From positions 1 to 15,130 of the forward strand of contig JAEZFI010000191.1 in assembly GCA_023437745.1 (NCBI GenBank): a stretch of 15,130 nt of DNA, written 5' to 3'. Below, piece by piece: positions 1 through 6,283 of the stretch. The DNA comes from Actinomycetes bacterium. Its GTDB lineage: Bacteria; Actinomycetota; Acidimicrobiia; Acidimicrobiales; Microtrichaceae. Every line of letters begins with the position of its first letter. The first letter of the stretch is position 1. A program made the position numbers and the translations under genes. The notes under the pieces were generated by a model that worked only from the letters and a program-made list of their open reading frames with translations, made no database searches and was not told the DNA's origin.

Positions 1-253
1 CGCCAGAACTGGGCGTCCCACGACACAGAACGAGGGTGGCGAGGGGGCGCGTGCTACATTGGCGGCCGTCGCACCTCCGGCGGGTCGGAGTTCCCTCCAC
101 CGCCCGGGCGACTTCCCCTCTCACCGCCGGCTCGACATCGGGCTGCCCGAGCGCTCCGTGCCCGGCGTGTGAGGCCTGAGCGGCTCCCGCCTGGTGGATC
201 CGCATTCCCACCGCCGCGACTGCGGCAACCCAGAAACGACAGAGGGCAACCGG
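1..253 (+). promoter_or_regulatory. Upstream leader region of rho
   Basis: No convincing gene is seen here. The only promoter-like element is TACATT at 55-60, which fits the actinobacterial -10 pattern TAnnnT, but no good -35 is found at 16-18 nt from it. If it is used, rho has a leader of nearly 190 nt. A small hairpin is possible with CTCCG at 75-79 pairing CGGAG at 86-90 around a 6-nt loop. A GAGGG ribosome binding site lies at 242-246, 7 nt before the rho ATG. The long leader would leave room for regulation such as Rho autoregulation, but nothing in the sequence proves it. Confidence 0.3.
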
Positions 254-1990
254 ATGAACCTCGAACGATCCACGTTGGAGCGCAAGGACCGCGCGGAGTT
301 GGCGACCATCGCCGAGACGCTGGGTCGCAAGCCGACGTCCCGCGCCCGCAAGGCCGACATCATCGACCTGATCCTCGAGCTCACCGGCGTGACGTCCGTG
401 GGCTCCGGGGCGGCCGCGATCGGCGAAGCCGTCGAGTCGACCCCCGCCGCCACCGGCATCACCGACGACCTTCCCTCCTCGGACGAGCCGGGCGACGAGT
501 CCGGGGCGTCGGGCGACGCTGGGTCGGGCCCGGACGAGTCGGATTCGGACGAGTCGGGTACGGACGACGGCGCCACGCCGTCGGAGGAGTCGGACCAGCC
601 CGCGGCCTCGGCCGGGTCCGGCGGCAACCGGCCGGAGCAGCGCCCGGCCGGCCAGGGTCAGCAGCGACAGGGCCAGCACGATCAGCAGGGCCAGCACGAT
701 CAGCCGGGTCAGCAGGGTCAGCAGCAGCGTCAGCCCGGCGCCGAGGGCGATGACGGAGAGGGCGAGGGCGGTGGTCGCCGCCGTCGCCGTCGGCGTGGCC
801 GCGACCGGGACCGCCAGCCGAACGCCGAGGCCGAGGAGACCACGCAGTGGGAGGGCGAGCCGCTCGCCGTCGAGGGTCTGCTCGACCTCCGCGACGAGGG
901 CTACGGGTTCCTGCGGGTCTCCGGCTACCTCCCCGGCCGTGAGGACGTGTACGTGTCGGTCAAGCAGTGCCGACAGCTCGGCCTTCGCCGCGGTGACCTG
1001 GTCGCCGGTTCGGCTCGACCCGCCGGGCGCCAGGAGAAGAACCCGGCCCTCCTCCAGGTCGAGACCGTCAACGGCCGTTCGCCCGAGGAGGCTCGTCACC
1101 GTCCCCGCTTCGAGGACCTGACGCCGCTCTACCCCGACGAGCGACTCGAGCTGTCGTCGCCGTCCCGCCCGCTCGACATGACGAGCCGGATCATCGACCT
1201 CATCGCCCCGATCGGCAAGGGGCAGCGTGGGCTCATCGTGTCGCCCCCCAAAGCCGGCAAGACGACCGTGATGAAGACGATCGCGAAGGCGATCGAGGCG
1301 AACAACCCCGAGGTGAAGCTCATCGTCCTCCTGGTCGACGAGCGTCCCGAGGAGGTCACCGACATGCGCCGCTCGGTCAGCGGTGAGGTCGTCGCGGCGA
1401 CCTTCGACCGCCCGACCGAGGAGCACACCGCCGCCGCCGAGTTCACCATCGAGCGGGCCAAGCGCCTCGTGGAGTACGGCGAGGACGTGGTCATCATCCT
1501 CGACGGCATCACGCGGCTCGCCCGTGCGTACAACCTCGCCGCGCCGGGCACCGGCCGGATCATGTCCGGCGGCATCGACACCGCCGCGCTGTACCCGCCC
1601 AAGAAGTTCTTCGGTGCCGCCCGCAACACCGAGGAGGGCGGCTCGCTGACCATCCTCGCCACGGCGCTGGTCGACACCGGCTCGAAGATGGACGAGGTGA
1701 TCTTCGAGGAGTTCAAGGGCACCGGCAACATGGAGCTGCGGCTCGACCGGCGCATGGCCGAGCGGCGCATCTTCCCCGCGATCGACGTGGACGCCTCGTC
1801 CACCCGTCACGAGGAGCTCCTCTTCGAGCGCAACCAGCTCAACCAGGTGTGGAAGCTCCGCCGGGTGCTCTCGGGCCTCGCCGCCGAGGGCTCCGCCGGC
1901 GCCAGCCTCGAGCTGCTCGTCGACCGCATGAAGTCCTTCTCGACGAACGAGCAGTTCCTCGCCGAGATCGCCAAGGCGCCTTCTTCATGA
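254..1990 (+). CDS. rho: Transcription termination factor Rho
   Basis: RNA-dependent hexameric ATPase/translocase that ends transcription of untranslated RNA in the cytoplasm. The start is the ATG preceded by GAGGG; an in-frame GTG 60 nt upstream lacks such a site. The protein is 578 aa. Residues 1-45 form the Rho N-terminal SAP-like helical domain. Residues about 46-200 are a low-complexity insert: acidic Ser/Asp/Glu, then Gln/Gly-rich (QGQHDQ twice at 139-150), then seven consecutive arginines at 175-181. An OB-fold/cold-shock RNA-binding domain follows at about 203-275. The ATPase core has the Walker A motif PPKAGKTT at 331-338 and the Walker B strand at about 412-417 ending in D417, followed by the Q-loop SGGID and the R-loop GTGNMEL. 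The insert makes it much longer than E. coli Rho (419 aa), as is usual in actinobacteria. It heads the rho-rpmE-prfA-prmC cluster. Confidence 0.98.
   Translation: MNLERSTLERKDRAELATIAETLGRKPTSRARKADIIDLILELTGVTSVGSGAAAIGEAVESTPAATGITDDLPSSDEPGDESGASGDAGSGPDESDSDESGTDDGATPSEESDQPAASAGSGGNRPEQRPAGQGQQRQGQHDQQGQHDQPGQQGQQQRQPGAEGDDGEGEGGGRRRRRRRGRDRDRQPNAEAEETTQWEGEPLAVEGLLDLRDEGYGFLRVSGYLPGREDVYVSVKQCRQLGLRRGDLVAGSARPAGRQEKNPALLQVETVNGRSPEEARHRPRFEDLTPLYPDERLELSSPSRPLDMTSRIIDLIAPIGKGQRGLIVSPPKAGKTTVMKTIAKAIEANNPEVKLIVLLVDERPEEVTDMRRSVSGEVVAATFDRPTEEHTAAAEFTIERAKRLVEYGEDVVIILDGITRLARAYNLAAPGTGRIMSGGIDTAALYPPKKFFGAARNTEEGGSLTILATALVDTGSKMDEVIFEEFKGTGNMELRLDRRMAERRIFPAIDVDASSTRHEELLFERNQLNQVWKLRRVLSGLAAEGSAGASLELLVDRMKSFSTNEQFLAEIAKAPSS
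668..703 (+). repeat. Perfect 18-bp tandem duplication in rho
   Basis: Two identical adjacent 18-bp units (668-685 and 686-703) encode QGQHDQ twice in the Rho insert. They are flanked by degenerate Gln-Gly codons (CAGGGT, CAGCAG) over about 654-735. The repeat keeps the reading frame, so copy-number change would lengthen or shorten the disordered segment in 6-residue steps. Confidence 0.9.
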
Positions 1991-2010
1991 GGCGGGCCAG
2001 CTCCGCCTCA
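1988..2010 (+). terminator. Hairpin overlapping the rho stop codon
   Basis: TGAGGCGG (1988-1995, including the rho TGA) pairs perfectly with CCGCCTCA (2003-2010) around a 7-nt loop. There is no T-tract after it, so this is not a classic intrinsic terminator. It could be an I-shaped actinobacterial terminator or a 3'-end stabilising structure. The stem sequence recurs in the next hairpin, so alternative pairings exist. Confidence 0.45.
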
Positions 2011-2044
2011 GTTCCGCTCGCAGGCTCGCTGCTTCGGCTGCGCT

Positions 2045-2068
2045 ACCCGCCTGCCACCTGAGGCGGGT
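2045..2068 (+). terminator. Second hairpin in the rho-rpmE intergenic region
   Basis: ACCCGCCT (2045-2052) pairs with AGGCGGGT (2061-2068) with an 8-nt loop; only TTCCC follows. It uses the same stem sequence as the hairpin at the rho stop: AGGCGGG at 1990-1996 could pair with CCCGCCT at 2046-2052 instead, making the folds mutually exclusive. Between the two hairpins, about 2027-2042, is a short stem capped by a cTTCGg loop with one T-T mismatch. The 3' arm could also refold into GCGG/CCGC (2063-2066 / 2071-2074). Confidence 0.45.
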
Positions 2069-2080
2069 TCCCGCGAAACC

Positions 2081-2128
2081 TGGGTGGTGGGGCGCTGACC
2101 TGGACCCTGAATCGACCTGACCCACCCA
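2081..2128 (+). other. Long-range stem upstream of rpmE
   Basis: TGGGTGG (2081-2087) is perfectly complementary to CCACCCA (2122-2128), with a 34-nt loop. It overlaps the proposed -35/-10 of rpmE, so it would exist only in read-through RNA from rho, where it could hold the region just upstream of the rpmE start. Function is not known, and a 7-bp match could arise by chance. Confidence 0.25.
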
Positions 2129-2141
2129 CGACCTCTACGAT
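2112..2141 (+). promoter_or_regulatory. Candidate rpmE promoter (leaderless or nearly so)
   Basis: A TCGACC hexamer (2112-2117; 4 of 6 matches to TTGACA) lies 18 nt before TACGAT (2136-2141; fits TAnnnT and 4 of 6 matches to TATAAT). Transcription would start within a few bases of the rpmE ATG, which matches the lack of a Shine-Dalgarno site there. Leaderless mRNAs are common in actinobacteria. Confidence 0.4.
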
Positions 2142-2151
2142 CTGAGCCGCT

Positions 2152-2427
2152 ATGAAGCCCGACATTCACCCCGAGTACCGCACCGTCGTGTTCAAGGACA
2201 TGGGGTCCGGCGACATCCTGAAGACGCGTTCGACGATCGAGACCTCCGAGACCATCGAGGTGGACGGCGAGACCTACCCGCTCGCCAAGGTCGAGATCTC
2301 GGCGTTCACGCACCCGTTCTTCACGGGCCAGATGAAGATCGTCGACACCGCCGGTCGCGTGGAGCGCTTCGAGCGTCGGTACGGAGGGCGCCGCAAGAAG
2401 GCTGCGCCCGCCGCTGCCGACGACTGA
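2152..2427 (+). CDS. rpmE: 50S ribosomal protein L31, cysteine-free (type B-like)
   Basis: Large-subunit protein at the central protuberance that bridges to the 30S subunit. The 91-aa product starts MKPDIHPEY and contains the L31 signatures TRSTI, HPFFTG and VDTAGRVERF. It has no cysteine at all: the CxC and CxxC zinc ligands of type A L31 are missing. The spacing with an extra segment ending YPLAKVEIS resembles the zinc-independent type B protein (RpmE2/YkgM). The C-terminal tail (from about residue 78) is Gly/Arg/Lys then Ala/Asp rich. In mycobacteria and streptomycetes the copy next to rho is, to my knowledge, the cysteine-containing form, so a C-minus form at this housekeeping position is notable. 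No clear ribosome binding site is seen. Confidence 0.93.
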   Translation: MKPDIHPEYRTVVFKDMGSGDILKTRSTIETSETIEVDGETYPLAKVEISAFTHPFFTGQMKIVDTAGRVERFERRYGGRRKKAAPAAADD

Positions 2428-2449
2428 ACCACACAGCGACCGACGCAGC

Positions 2450-3454
2450 ATGGATCCGGCGCAGCGGTCGCGGCTCCTCGCCGCGAAGCTCGACGCCATC
2501 GTGACGACCCGCCAGGGTCCGGGTGACCGGACGGGCGGGTCGTTCCCGTCGGGGGCCACGCTCCTCGAGGGCGACGCGGCGTGGGTGCTGCTCGACGAGG
2601 TCGGCCCACGATCGCTGGGCGGCGTCGTCCTGTGGGCGGCCCGGCAGGGGGTCGCGTCGGTCGACCTGGTGATCGAGGCCGGCACGGCGACGGCGGTGCT
2701 GCTCGGCGACCTCGCCCGCCGGGCGTCCTGGTTCGAGCGGCCGGTGCAGGTCGTGACGGTGGGCCGGGACCACATCTGGACGACGGTCGAGCCGACGCCC
2801 GCCCCTCCGGTCCTGCTCCCTCCCTCCGGGGTCGAGGAGCTGGTCGGGGTGTTGGCCGAGCACGGCTGCGAGGTGGTCACCGAGCAGGGCATCGTGCGGG
2901 GCGAACGCCTCGGGCTCGAGGTCGCCCGCATCGAGGAGCACCCCGACGGCTTCCGGCTCGAGAGCGGTGTCGGGCGGTTCGACCGGGAGGTGGGCGCCAT
3001 GATGCGGGCCGACCTGACGGCTGCCGACTCGCTGGCGGCGGTGCTGGCCATCGTCGACGCCCACCGGTTCCCGGGCGCGCCGCCCCACCCAGTCCGTGAC
3101 CTGGCGCGGGAGCGGTGGGTGCGAGCGTCGATCGTCGCGGATCCGGCGTCGATCGGCCTCCAGTCCCTTCGGCCGGTCGAGACCACCGAGCCACGCCCCA
3201 ACCTGCGCGATCCGCACCCGGCCATGGCGGTCGGCGACGGTCCCGACGGCACCGTGGTCGTCGCCTGCACCATGGGCGTGGACGTGGACCTGCTGGCCCT
3301 CGCGGAGGACGTGCGGCGCCGCGAGGCACCCGACGCACCACTGCTCGTCGTGCACCCCGAGGCGTCGCCCCTGCTGCCCTCCGCGCTGGCGGCGGGGGAG
3401 TGGCTGGCCCGCCCACCCTCGGTCGTGGCCTCGCCCGCACCCTGGATACCCTGA
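2450..3454 (+). CDS. Conserved-position hypothetical protein between rpmE and prfA
   Basis: I do not recognise this 334-aa protein. It starts 22 nt after the rpmE stop and ends 4 nt before the prfA GTG, so it is very likely co-transcribed with both. The sequence alternates short hydrophobic strands (VDLVIEAG, VQVVTVGRD, VVVACTMGVDVDLL, APLLVVHPE) with Ala/Leu-rich helices. This suggests a soluble alpha/beta protein, perhaps with two similar halves. There is no signal peptide, membrane segment, Cys pair or recognised nucleotide-binding loop. The C-terminus is Pro-rich. No strong Shine-Dalgarno site precedes the ATG. Context hints at a role near translation, but no function is assigned. That the frame stays open for 1 kb, packs tightly between known genes and reads as a normal soluble protein supports it as a real gene. 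Confidence 0.8.
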   Translation: MDPAQRSRLLAAKLDAIVTTRQGPGDRTGGSFPSGATLLEGDAAWVLLDEVGPRSLGGVVLWAARQGVASVDLVIEAGTATAVLLGDLARRASWFERPVQVVTVGRDHIWTTVEPTPAPPVLLPPSGVEELVGVLAEHGCEVVTEQGIVRGERLGLEVARIEEHPDGFRLESGVGRFDREVGAMMRADLTAADSLAAVLAIVDAHRFPGAPPHPVRDLARERWVRASIVADPASIGLQSLRPVETTEPRPNLRDPHPAMAVGDGPDGTVVVACTMGVDVDLLALAEDVRRREAPDAPLLVVHPEASPLLPSALAAGEWLARPPSVVASPAPWIP

Positions 3455-3458
3455 CCTC

Positions 3459-4523
3459 GTGCTGGAACGCCTCGAGGGCCTGGAGCGCGAGTTCGCGGAG
3501 GTCGAGGGCCTCCTCGGCGATCCCGCGGTCGTGGCGGACCAGTCGAAGCTCATCCCGCTCTCGAAGCGGCACCACGAGCTGGAGCCCATCGTCGCCCGGA
3601 CCGCCGCGCTGCGCTCGGCCACCGAGGACCTGGGGGTCGCACGCGAGCTGTTCGCCGAGCTGGCGGGCGAGGACCGCGAGTCGATGCGCGCTGAGATCAC
3701 CGATGCCGAGCAGCGCATCGAAGCCCTGGAGTCCGAGCTGCGCCTGCTGCTCCTGCCCAAGGACCCGAACGAGGGCCGCAACGTGATCGTCGAGATCCGC
3801 GGTGCCGAGGGGGGCGAGGAGGCGAACCTCTTCGCCCGGGACCTGTACGAGATGTACCGGGCGTTCGCCGACCGCCAGGGCTGGACGTCGGAGGTGCTGT
3901 CGTCGTCGCCGAGCGACCTCGGCGGGTACAGCGACATCACCTTCCTCCTCAAGGGCGAGGGGGTGTGGACCCGCATGAAGTTCGAGGCCGGCCCGCATCG
4001 GGTCCAGCGCGTTCCCGTCACGGAGTCGCAGGGCCGCATCCACACGTCGTCCGCCACCGTGACCGTGCTGCCCGAGGCCGAGGAGGTCGAGGTCGACCTG
4101 AACCCCAACGACCTGCAGATCGACGTGTACCGCTCCTCGGGTCCGGGCGGCCAGTCGGTGAACACCACCGACTCGGCGGTGCGCATCACGCACCTCCCGA
4201 CCGGCGTGGTGGTGGCGATGCAGGATGAGAAGAGCCAGATCCAGAACCGGGCGAAGGCGATGCGCGTGCTGCGGAGCCGCATCCTGCAGATGGAGCAGGA
4301 GCGGCAGGCCACCGAGCTGTCGGACGCCCGGCGCAGCCAGGTCGGCGGCGGGGGGCGGAGCGAGAAGATCCGCACCTACAACTTCAAGGAGAACCGGGTG
4401 TCCGATCACCGGATCGGGCTGACCGTCTACAACCTGGACAAGGTGCTGGCCGGTGAGCTGGACGACGTGTCCGACGCCCTGGTCCACGACGAGCGCACCC
4501 GCCAGCTCGCGGACCATGCCTGA
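3459..4523 (+). CDS. prfA: Peptide chain release factor 1 (RF1)
   Basis: Recognises UAA and UAG in the ribosomal A site and triggers hydrolysis of peptidyl-tRNA. The product is 354 aa (E. coli RF1 is 360) from a GTG start that gives the family N-terminus, LERLEGLEREF. The N-terminal helical coiled domain covers about residues 1-100. The codon-recognition PxT motif is PVT at 186-188, followed by ESQGRIHTS, which identifies RF1 rather than RF2. The catalytic GGQ is at 230-232 within SSGPGGQSVNTTDS. The stop overlaps the start of prmC, whose product modifies this GGQ glutamine. The start has no clear Shine-Dalgarno site and may depend on translation of the preceding gene, which ends 4 nt upstream. 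Confidence 0.97.
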   Translation: MLERLEGLEREFAEVEGLLGDPAVVADQSKLIPLSKRHHELEPIVARTAALRSATEDLGVARELFAELAGEDRESMRAEITDAEQRIEALESELRLLLLPKDPNEGRNVIVEIRGAEGGEEANLFARDLYEMYRAFADRQGWTSEVLSSSPSDLGGYSDITFLLKGEGVWTRMKFEAGPHRVQRVPVTESQGRIHTSSATVTVLPEAEEVEVDLNPNDLQIDVYRSSGPGGQSVNTTDSAVRITHLPTGVVVAMQDEKSQIQNRAKAMRVLRSRILQMEQERQATELSDARRSQVGGGGRSEKIRTYNFKENRVSDHRIGLTVYNLDKVLAGELDDVSDALVHDERTRQLADHA

Positions 4524-5397
4524 CGGCACCGTCAGCTGGCGCGAGCTGTTGGCGGAGACCGAGGGCCGCTTGTCCGGCCCCGACGGCGAGGCCGCGGGCC
4601 GCCACGCCCGCTGGCTGTGCGAGGAGGCCTCGGGGCACGAAGGCACCGGGCTCGACCGTCACCTCGACGACGCCGCCACCGTGCGCGGCGTGGCCCGACT
4701 CGACGCCATGGTGGCGCGACGGCTGGCGGGTGAGCCCGTCCAGTACGTCCTCGGGCATTGGCCGTTCCGAGGGCTCGACCTCGCCGTCGATCGCCGCGTG
4801 CTGATCCCCCGGCCGGAGACCGAGCAGCTCGTCGAGGTGGCGCTCGGCGAGGTCGACCGGATGGTAGGCCGCGAGCACGAGCTCACCGTCGTCGACCTCG
4901 GCACCGGATCGGGCGCCATCGCCCTGTCCATCGTCACCGAGCGACCGCGGACGCGGACGTGGGCCTGCGACGTCGACGCCGATGCGCTCGCCGTGGCGCG
5001 GGCCAACCTCGCCGGCGTGGGGCGGGTGGCGACCCGGGTGGCGATCGCCCAGGGCTCCTGGTTCGACGCGCTGCCCCCGGAGCTGCGGGGCGAGGTGGAC
5101 CTCGTCGTCTCGAACCCGCCCTACGTGTCACCGAGTGACGAGGTGGACGAGGCCGTGCGCGCGTGGGAGCCGGCGGGCGCCCTGTGGTCCGGCGACGACG
5201 GGCTGGACGCGATCCGGCACCTGGTGGCCGGCGCACCCGAGTGGCTCACCGAGCGGGGGGCGCTGGTGGTGGAGATCGGGGCGGAGCAGGGTCAGGCCGT
5301 GGCAGCGCTGGCCCGGGCCGCAGGCTTCGCGGAGGTCGAGGTGCTGGCCGACCTCAGTCGCCGAGATCGGGTGCTTCGAGCACGCCGTTCGGCCTGA
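4516..5397 (+). CDS. prmC: Peptide chain release factor N5-glutamine methyltransferase
   Basis: Uses S-adenosylmethionine to methylate the glutamine of the GGQ motif in RF1 and RF2, raising release efficiency. The ATG overlaps the last 8 nt of prfA (ATGCCTGA), a typical translational coupling, so the upstream in-frame start inside prfA is not needed. The 293-aa product has an N-terminal helical substrate-binding domain (about 1-100), then VLIPRPETEQL. The SAM motif VDLGTGSGAIAL begins at 126 and the catalytic NPPY is at 200-203. The length is normal for the family. The last 44 nt overlap the 3' end of a gene on the opposite strand, so the two convergent genes share termination sequence. In mycobacteria tsaC follows directly; here it is displaced by 6.1 kb. 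Confidence 0.96.
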   Translation: MPDGTVSWRELLAETEGRLSGPDGEAAGRHARWLCEEASGHEGTGLDRHLDDAATVRGVARLDAMVARRLAGEPVQYVLGHWPFRGLDLAVDRRVLIPRPETEQLVEVALGEVDRMVGREHELTVVDLGTGSGAIALSIVTERPRTRTWACDVDADALAVARANLAGVGRVATRVAIAQGSWFDALPPELRGEVDLVVSNPPYVSPSDEVDEAVRAWEPAGALWSGDDGLDAIRHLVAGAPEWLTERGALVVEIGAEQGQAVAALARAAGFAEVEVLADLSRRDRVLRARRSA

Positions 5398-6187
5398 ACC
5401 CGCCGACCAGGCGGCTCTGGAGCTCGGCGTCGATCGAGCCCTTCGAGAACGTGGCGACGACGAACGCCTCCTCGTCGTAGGCGATCACGCGGGCCCGCAC
5501 CCGCCCGCGGTCGGCGCTGCCGAGCCCACCGGTGAACTTGGCGTCGATGTTCATCTGCGTCCCGTAGGAGGGATCGACCACCGAGCGCACGTCGGCCGAC
5601 GACAGCGTGACACCCGGCAGCGTGGAGCCGACCAGCGCCAGTGCCGCGTCCTCGGTGAGCTCCCCCGGGGCGCTCACGGCGATGGCGACGACGGTGGATT
5701 CGACGACGTCGTCCGAGGCGACCTTCTGCTGGGTGATGCCGTTGGTCGCGGGCCGCACGGTGACCCAGCGATCGTCGACCGCTGCGACGGCACGCTCGGC
5801 CGTGCCCGCGGGGGTGTCGATCATGTCGATGCGCGCCTCGGCCGGGAAGGCGATCGTGAAGGCGGTCGTCTCGCTGACCGTGCGCCACGTGGCGCCGCGC
5901 TCGATCCGCAGCTCGGGACGGTGGGCCCAGTCGGGGCCCTGCCCCCACCACTGGTAGTTGACCATGGCGCCGAGCAGGATCACGAGCAGCGCGATCCACA
6001 CCGGGCCGATCCAGGGGGTCGCCTTCTCCGAGTCCCGCACGGGGTTCGCGTAGAGCACCTCCGCATAGGCCGCCTGCGTGGGCGAGCCGTCGAGGTCGAG
6101 CGCTCGGGTGCAGACGCCGCAGCGGGCGGCGTCGGCGTCGTTCTTCGCCCCGCAGGTGGGGCACTTCAGGCGGGTGGCGGTGGCCAT
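5354..6187 (-). CDS. Membrane protein with N-terminal zinc ribbon
   Basis: Not a family I can name. The start is the ATG at 6187, which has GGGAG at 6193-6197 (5 nt spacing); an ATG 36 nt upstream has no such site. The product is 277 aa. A cytoplasmic zinc ribbon comes first (C9-x2-C12 and C23-x2-C26), then about 30 polar residues. One transmembrane helix spans about 60-77 (WIGPVWIALLVILLGAMV). An extracytoplasmic region of about 200 residues follows, rich in beta strands and without cysteines. The expected topology is N-in, C-out. The gene lies 96 bp downstream of the large secreted repeat protein on the same strand and may be transcribed with it. Its 3' end overlaps prmC by 44 bp. The frame, topology and Shine-Dalgarno site make it a confident gene; its function is unknown. 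Confidence 0.82.
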   Translation of the reverse strand: MATATRLKCPTCGAKNDADAARCGVCTRALDLDGSPTQAAYAEVLYANPVRDSEKATPWIGPVWIALLVILLGAMVNYQWWGQGPDWAHRPELRIERGATWRTVSETTAFTIAFPAEARIDMIDTPAGTAERAVAAVDDRWVTVRPATNGITQQKVASDDVVESTVVAIAVSAPGELTEDAALALVGSTLPGVTLSSADVRSVVDPSYGTQMNIDAKFTGGLGSADRGRVRARVIAYDEEAFVVATFSKGSIDAELQSRLVGGFRPNGVLEAPDLGD

Positions 6188-6283
6188 GCGGGCTCCCGGA
6201 TCAGCGAGGTCTCCCCCTGTCATCGGAGCGCGAGGCGTCCGACCTGAGGCTTGGACGAACGATCTTCCGTGAGGTGCGCCCGG
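6188..6283 (-). other. Intergenic gap between secreted repeat protein and zinc-ribbon gene
   Basis: 96 bp with no gene. It holds the GGGAG ribosome binding site of the downstream gene and a weak inverted repeat (CGTCC 6236-6240 / GGACG 6253-6257, 12-nt loop). No T-tract terminator is visible, so read-through from the secreted protein gene is plausible. Confidence 0.4.

Noticed and set aside
51..179. 43-codon GTG-initiated frame in the rho leader
   Set aside because: It has no ribosome binding site, and its Arg/Ser/Pro/Ala composition looks like random GC-rich sequence.
194..253. Upstream GTG start adding 20 residues to Rho
   Set aside because: The added residues do not resemble a Rho N-terminus, and the ATG at 254 has GAGGG at the right spacing.
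2045..2068. Classic Rho-independent terminator after rho
   Set aside because: The stem is good but only TTCCC follows, without a T-tract; it is kept only as a possible non-canonical terminator.
2321..4646. Long minus-strand open frames opposite the hypothetical gene, prfA and prmC
   Set aside because: These are shadows of real plus-strand genes: composition is Arg/Pro/Ala-rich and no motifs are seen.
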